The translations under genes and the position numbers were made by a program. A DNA stretch of 64,000 nucleotides from Xiphophorus maculatus. Its lineage: Eukaryota > Chordata > Actinopteri > Cyprinodontiformes > Poeciliidae. Positions 59,486 to 64,000 of the stretch are shown here, piece after piece. How positions within the stretch are numbered: position 1 is the stretch's first letter; the number at the start of each line of letters is the position of its first letter. The DNA lies in the NCBI RefSeq assembly GCF_002775205.1, contig NC_036454.1, positions 26,954,283-27,018,282 on the forward strand. The letters run 5' to 3'. Under the pieces are notes generated by a model. It saw only the letters and a program-made list of their open reading frames with translations, was not told the origin of the DNA and searched no databases.

Positions 59486-60346
59486 TGTGGAATAAAATAA
59501 TTATTCACACTGTTATTACTTTTTATTAATCATTGTATCATATCATTTGCTTATATACGAGTTAAAGTGTCTTTCTGCTCAGAGCTGCAGGTTCCGGTTA
59601 CAGGAAATCGTTGACAGGAAACGCCAACCACAAAGCCTGCAGGTTTATGCTAAACCAGCTTGAAGTGTCAAAGCTTGTTCCATTTTGAGTGTATTTCTGC
59701 CCAGCAACTGATTTTGAAACAAGACACCTGGCTGCTGACAAAGACAAAATAGTATTCGCACCTGTTCTGTCCCAGGGGTCTCAAACTCCAGTCCTCAAGG
59801 GCCACAGCCCTGCAACCTTTAGATGTGCCTCTGCTGCACCACCTGAATAGAATAATTAGGTCATTAAGGCTCTGGAGAACTGATCTACACAAACAGGAGG
59901 TAATTAAGCCATTTCATTCCAGTGTTTTGTATCTGTGGCACATCTAAAAGCTGTGGGACTGGAGTTTGAGACCCCTGTCAGAACTCGGGGTATGAAGTGA
60001 GTGAAGCAGTTTTTGGAAACCACAGTCTTGTTGACTGCCCTGTGCATAGGTCGATTTGTCAAGACGTTCCACCTGATTATCTGATTGACCGAAACCTTTC
60101 GCCTGATGCCCTTTCTTCTAAGAGATGTAGATTTTTTTAGCTTGCAGGAATTGTTTTGCGCCACCTGGTGCGACAAGATGTGTATAAAAACCAACATTCT
60201 GTGTGATGTATTCAGAGTTAGTCTAACAGCGTCTGGCTGTGCTTTCTCTCCCCTGCGCAGGTGTTCTTAATAAAGCTTTTTTTGTTTTTGTGTTCTTTTG
60301 TTCTGCCTTTGGATCCTGGTCCTAGATAATATTTTTGGGGTTAACA
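59486..60346 (+). mobile_element. probable solo LTR with a MITE nested inside
   Basis: Host wording GAGC(T) occurs at 59482-59486 and again at 60347-60351, and copy A has a single GAGCTATG at the matching place, so everything between is an insert. It begins TGTGGAATAAA and ends GGGGTTAACA (TG...CA). Inside are GTGTATAAAAACC (promoter-like, about 60180) and AATAAAGC (about 60269), the order of an LTR. No gag/pol was found, hence a solo LTR. The MITE at 59773-59977 lies within it. Confidence 0.6.
59773..59977. mobile_element. hAT-type MITE, CAGGGGT(G/C)TCAAACTCC family, copy 3
   Basis: CAGGGGTCTCAAACTCCAGT at the left and CTGGAGTTTGAGACCCCTG at the right. The right arm lacks the CGGCCCTCGAGGA portion. 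The flanks show no target duplication. It is nested in the LTR-like insert. Confidence 0.85.
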
Positions 60347-61137
60347 GAGCTAAAAAAGAAAACATCTTAGTGAGCTCATCTGACCATTTAGGACTTGTAG
60401 GTGTTTTTTGAGGAAGTTTAACAAACATTTGTACGCTGCTAATGAATTTCTCCTTCAAATTCACACCAGTCATTTGGAGAATGTGCGCACTAATGCCTTC
60501 CTGGAGCAAACAGGGTCATTCCTGGCATAGTTTCTGGATGCTTGCACCTTTGTCTAAATGTGTGTAAACTGAACCCTCGACCACTTCTTCTGCACGCCCC
60601 TATTCGTACTTAATCTTATTAAATGTCTCCTTCATATCTTCTGCTTGTAAGCTGGCAGCTTTACTGTGTCTCAGAATGGTAAGTACGATATTTTTCCCAG
60701 CTAACGTGACCATATGTGTCTGAACACTTTCTTTCCAAGTCAGTCCAATTTCGTCACCATTAATAAAATCTTTAGGACACGCTGGCCAGCCTCCCTGTTG
60801 CTGTTTCTGTGTTGCATTTGGTTTTAATCATTAATATCTAACCACTTTTCTTCGCTGTGGTGCACTTTGCCTTTTCGGTTTTTCAAAGTTCGGTTCTGTC
60901 GCCTTAGTAGCCAGCATTCGTCATTGTATTTTGAAACTATCAACCCAGTTTGGCGCAAATGGTGCACAGCCTCCTGACAGTGACGAGGTTGTGGTGGATG
61001 ACCCTGGCGAGGCAGAATCAGAGGCTGGAGAGGAAGAGGAAAAGTCAAACACTAGTAAAGAACACATCAAGTTTGGTGTTAAAGTGCCTGAGTCGGCAAT
61101 AGTACAACAAATGAAATATGAATGCACAAAACCTTAA
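60347..61137 (-). pseudogene. second, decayed copy of the unrecognised helical locus
   Basis: 60380-60540 matches 48620-48780 (minus-strand LQEGISAHILQMTGVNLKEK, then VQMFVKLPQK, with 15 bp missing at the frame junction). 60940-61110 matches 49008-49180: on the plus strand SDEVVVDDPGEAESEAGEEE against SDEVVVDGHGEAELEDGEEE, the better-conserved frame there. So the coding strand of that last block is uncertain. The locus is split by the LTR insert. Confidence 0.4.
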
Positions 61138-61259
61138 ATGTTGTCTTGTTAATCTGTTCCATAGCATATTTTGAGAAATTAATTGAATTCAGAGCTAAAT
61201 ATTGTGAATCCTTAAACAAACACAGTAACTTTTTTTTTTTTTTTTGGTGATGCTCAGGA

Positions 61260-61870
61260 CGTTTTATCAAATTTTTGCCACTTTTTGAAAAATAACTGAA
61301 ATGAAATTAACCAAAGAACCCGCGCCAGCCATTCGGAGTCAGTATTTGTAACTTCCATCATCAAAATCAGTCAAGCAACGCTTCAGTTCAACACAGACGT
61401 TCTTGAAAACAAGTGGATGTTTAATTAATATGTATGAATTGCAGCTTTGATTGTGATAAAGGAAAGAAACACTAACCAGATTTTAAGAAGCATGTTTTAT
61501 TTTTTTATATATATATATATATACATGAAAACCAAGCGCCACAAACATTTTTGTATATTATTAGGATTCTGTAGAAGCCGTAACTAGAATATGGAAATAA
61601 GGAAATCCTCAAGAGCACAAGAAGGTCTGCACGACAGAGCAGGAAAACCAAGAAGTGCCTGTCAAGGGAGCGACGACCAGCTTCATGTGTGTTTGATATG
61701 CAGCAGCCATACCTGAAACCAGTTTAACCAGTTCATTGGGAGCGGGACTGAAGCAGATCCTCACGTTTAGGGTTGTCAGAAATAATCGATATTTCAATAT
61801 AATCAATACCGCAAAAATTACTATTCAAAGATAATCGCATGCATCAAAATGCATAAAATCTGACCCATTC
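61260..61870. other. AT-rich spacer
   Basis: A short TA run (61507-61522) and low-complexity DNA. 61768-61850 has AATCGATATTTCAATATAAT, reminiscent of ATCGATAT-type repeat ends. No gene seen. Confidence 0.5.
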
Positions 61871-62445
61871 ACTTTTGTTCAAGCTGCTGCTCTTCTTCTA
61901 GCGTCGGCGCTGCAGCAACAGAGACTCGACCTCTCACCTCCCTGCAGCTGCTCAGCTAACCAGAACAAGAACTGCTGGAGGAAGCCTCAAACTCTGCTAA
62001 CATGGCAAGTACAGAACAGGTACATGTATAAAAAAGAACTGGAACATTGTGAAAAAGTAACACTTGTCTTTGGTCACTTATTTCACAAAGGGAAATTTAT
62101 AATGTATACATTTACTGCACAGAGTTGAACATGTCAAAAAACTTATTTCTTGTGTGGGTAGGTGCCTTGTCCAAACTGATGAACCCTATTTACATGTGAA
62201 AAATCAGAAATTATTGAGAGACAATGGCAGCAATCAGTCTTTAATAAAGGGCAAAAATATTCAAAATATTCCTTGTAACGACATGGAATACAGCCTGTCA
62301 GGAAGGCGTGTTTCTGCAGGGGCTCTGCAAATTAAACCCGTTTCTCCGCTTCTCTTTCAGTGATGTTCAAGAACAACAGACACCTTCTGCTGCAGGAAGA
62401 TCTCGCTCATTTTCAGGACATCCTCCGTTACCAGTATTACTGACT
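61870..62445 (-). repeat. 3' flank of pseudogene copy C, homologous to 3' flank of copy B
   Basis: TGCTAACATGGCAAGTACAG with AAAAAGAACTGGAACATTGT matches 52095-52155 (TGCTGACATGGCACAAGCAC, AAAAATTGGAATATCGC). 62358-62445 matches the 3' UTR wording below copies A and B (AAGAACAACAGACACCTTCT, CTGCAGGAAGATCTC). It shows that the third copy came from the same tandem unit. Confidence 0.7.
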
Positions 62446-62985
62446 GGTGGTGTCAACCACCAGCTGTTTCACCCAGTTTCTTGTCGTCAGATTCAGCACA
62501 GATGCAGCCGTCCTTTTTCTCCACAGCGTTAACCACATTGTAGAATTTCCTTGCTGTTTCGTTTTTGAGCCTGGAAGAGAAAGAAAACACACCGACTGCA
62601 GCGATCTGACCCTGAAAACCTGTCAGCTGACATGGCAAATTAATACCAGACCATTAACCATTAACAAACCATTAAACCGAAGTAGATAATAGAAGGGGAA
62701 GCCGTGTGGAAACCATCCCAAACACAGGAAATGGATGAGGCTAAAGTCTGATTAAACAAAGAGGGAAAAATCTATCCAATTAAAAAAAGGTTTATATGCG
62801 TCTTCCTCACAATTTTGGCAGCTCCACTAACACCACCGCCATGATGAAGACAGGTAGGTTGGAGGAAAGTGAACCCAACCCATCCCATCCCCGCGCTCTG
62901 CGGATTCAAGATGCCAGTGCAAAGAAGCGCAGCAGTGGCGCCATCTACCGCCGAGCCGCCTCGTTGCAGCCTTTCTCTGGAAAAC
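62446..62985 (-). pseudogene. ggt5: ggt5-like copy C: exon 2 and exon 12 relics only
   Basis: 62446-62570, minus strand, reads [20 protein letters not shown] then ESDDKKLGETAGG and stop, the C-terminal exon. Directly upstream is CTCTTCCAGG, which belongs to the acceptor of exon 11 in copies A and B, so exon 11 and one intron are deleted. 62985-62880 matches exon 2 ([20 protein letters not shown] and QSAGMG) with its acceptor side damaged. Exons 3-10 are gone. Non-functional. Confidence 0.88.
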
Positions 62986-62999
62986 TCACACCGGTTCTA

Positions 63000-63604
63000 T
63001 GGAGGGTTAGAGGTGACACAATGACATCAATAAACTTACATGTAAATCTCCCACTAATTGATTAAATGTGTCATAAAATTACTAACTTTATTAAATTAAA
63101 TTAATAATTAATTATACAATAAAATTATAAAATATGCAATTAAATAATCAAACATATCTCTAAATAAAATCTATCTCTGAAAATAATGGATTTCAATAAT
63201 AAAATGTCCTTTTAAAGAAAACTTTTACTTAAAAACTATATTTAAATGTAATTATTTTACTTAATTTGACAGTTTTAATTATTTCATGACAACTGTACTC
63301 ACGAGTCATGAAATAAATACACAGTGAAATAATTCAATGTTATTAAATCAACGTTTTCTTTAAAGGGACATTTTATTATTTTAAGCCATTATCAAGAAAG
63401 TATATCTCATTATTTCAAGGGACATTTAATTGCTTAATTGCATATTTATTAATTTAATGAAAAATGTAATTACATATTGATGAATTTAAGAACTTAACAA
63501 TATGTTAATAATTTTATAATGCATTTAATTTATTAATAGATAATTTAATTTGAGCATTTTTCATGGCATATTTATTATTTCATTGTGTCACCTCTAACCC
63601 TCCA
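63000..63604. mobile_element. large fold-back element with 25-bp perfect terminal inverted repeats
   Basis: TGGAGGGTTAGAGGTGACAC followed by AATGA at 63000-63024 is exactly mirrored at 63580-63604. Inner pairs also match, such as AATAAAATGTCCTTTTAAAG near 63200 and CTTTAAAGGGACATTTTATT near 63360, so most of the 605 bp folds on itself. It is AT-rich with no ORF. It adjoins the broken exon 2 of copy C. No target duplication was found. Confidence 0.8.
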
Positions 63605-64000
63605 GAGATTAGTGTCAGGGACGGACTACCATACAGGGCTATCAGGGAGTTTCCCGGCGGGCCGCTCAGCTAGCGGGCCGGTAGCGGCAGCTCACTCTTG
63701 TTTTGCGGCGCCACAGCGCCTCAAACTGCGCCAAATCAGACGTCTTATCCACCTGGCATACCCAGCTCGTCTGCAATGGACCTGTAAAACCATTAAGCAG
63801 CGCAACAGGAAAGTCCGACTGACCATGAACTCATCTTAAATAGCTGATTAGGCTGCGACACAATGAGTTTCTACTGATGACCTTTTTCACATCATTCTAA
63901 TTTTATGAGACTGAATTCTAGGTTTTCATCATCTGTAAGTCATAATCATCAAAAATTACAGGAATATTTCACGCTATGTGTGACGATGCTATATACCAGT
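63605..64000. other. right end, unassigned
   Basis: A GC-rich stretch (63640-63720, CGGCGGGCCGCTCAGCTAGC) gives way to AT-rich DNA. A 60-codon open frame (RLKLRQIRRLIHLAYPARLQ) resembles nothing I can name. GACACAATGA recurs at 63857, echoing the neighbouring element's end. Confidence 0.4.

Overview
This is vertebrate nuclear DNA, most likely from a percomorph (spiny-rayed) teleost fish. Coding sequence is sparse and split into short exons with GT-AG introns. The non-coding DNA is full of fish-type repeats: Tc1-like remnants, hAT-type MITEs with 8-bp target duplications, tRNA-derived SINEs with target duplications, an L2/jockey-like LINE fragment and many microsatellites. Nothing bacterial, no CRISPR array and no credible stand-alone tRNA or rRNA gene was seen. 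Species cannot be named from the sequence alone.

Layout. (1) 150-5878, minus strand: the first nine coding exons of a gamma-glutamyltransferase 1 (ggt1-type) gene, whose last exons lie beyond the left edge. (2) 5879-11639: a repeat-bearing spacer. (3) 11640-30756, plus strand: a CpG-rich promoter and the four coding exons of lrrc75b (369 aa predicted), with a 3' UTR reaching about 33.2 kb. Intron 2 holds a separate, intronless 454-codon ORF (19367-20731) coding for a coiled-coil protein with a tandem 12-residue repeat. A CRE-containing segment lies upstream of it and a second copy of that segment lies downstream. (4) 35881-45815, minus strand: a 12-exon ggt5-like gene, copy A, with a one-base frameshift in exon 6. 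(5) 52535-59030, minus strand: a second 12-exon ggt5-like gene, copy B, open throughout (552 aa predicted). (6) 62446-62985: copy C, a wreck keeping only parts of exon 2 and exon 12. A locus of unknown function (about 47.6-49.2 kb) was duplicated along with the ggt5 copies and is decayed beside copy B.

The gene set GGT1 - LRRC75B - GGT5 matches the neighbourhood of these genes on human chromosome 22q11.23, so the block looks like conserved vertebrate synteny with a fish-specific ggt5 expansion. Both GGT types are type II membrane ectoenzymes that cleave gamma-glutamyl bonds outside the cell: GGT1 on glutathione broadly, GGT5 on glutathione conjugates such as leukotriene C4.

The points I rate highest are: a 53-bp-arm perfect palindrome, with its spacer repeated, sitting exactly on the splice acceptor of copy A exon 10; the nested coiled-coil gene with its duplicated upstream segment; the ggt5 array with a frameshifted member, a member lacking the LGDP-type segment, and a dead member; and an unusual density of short perfect hairpins in lrrc75b intron 2 and in copy A.
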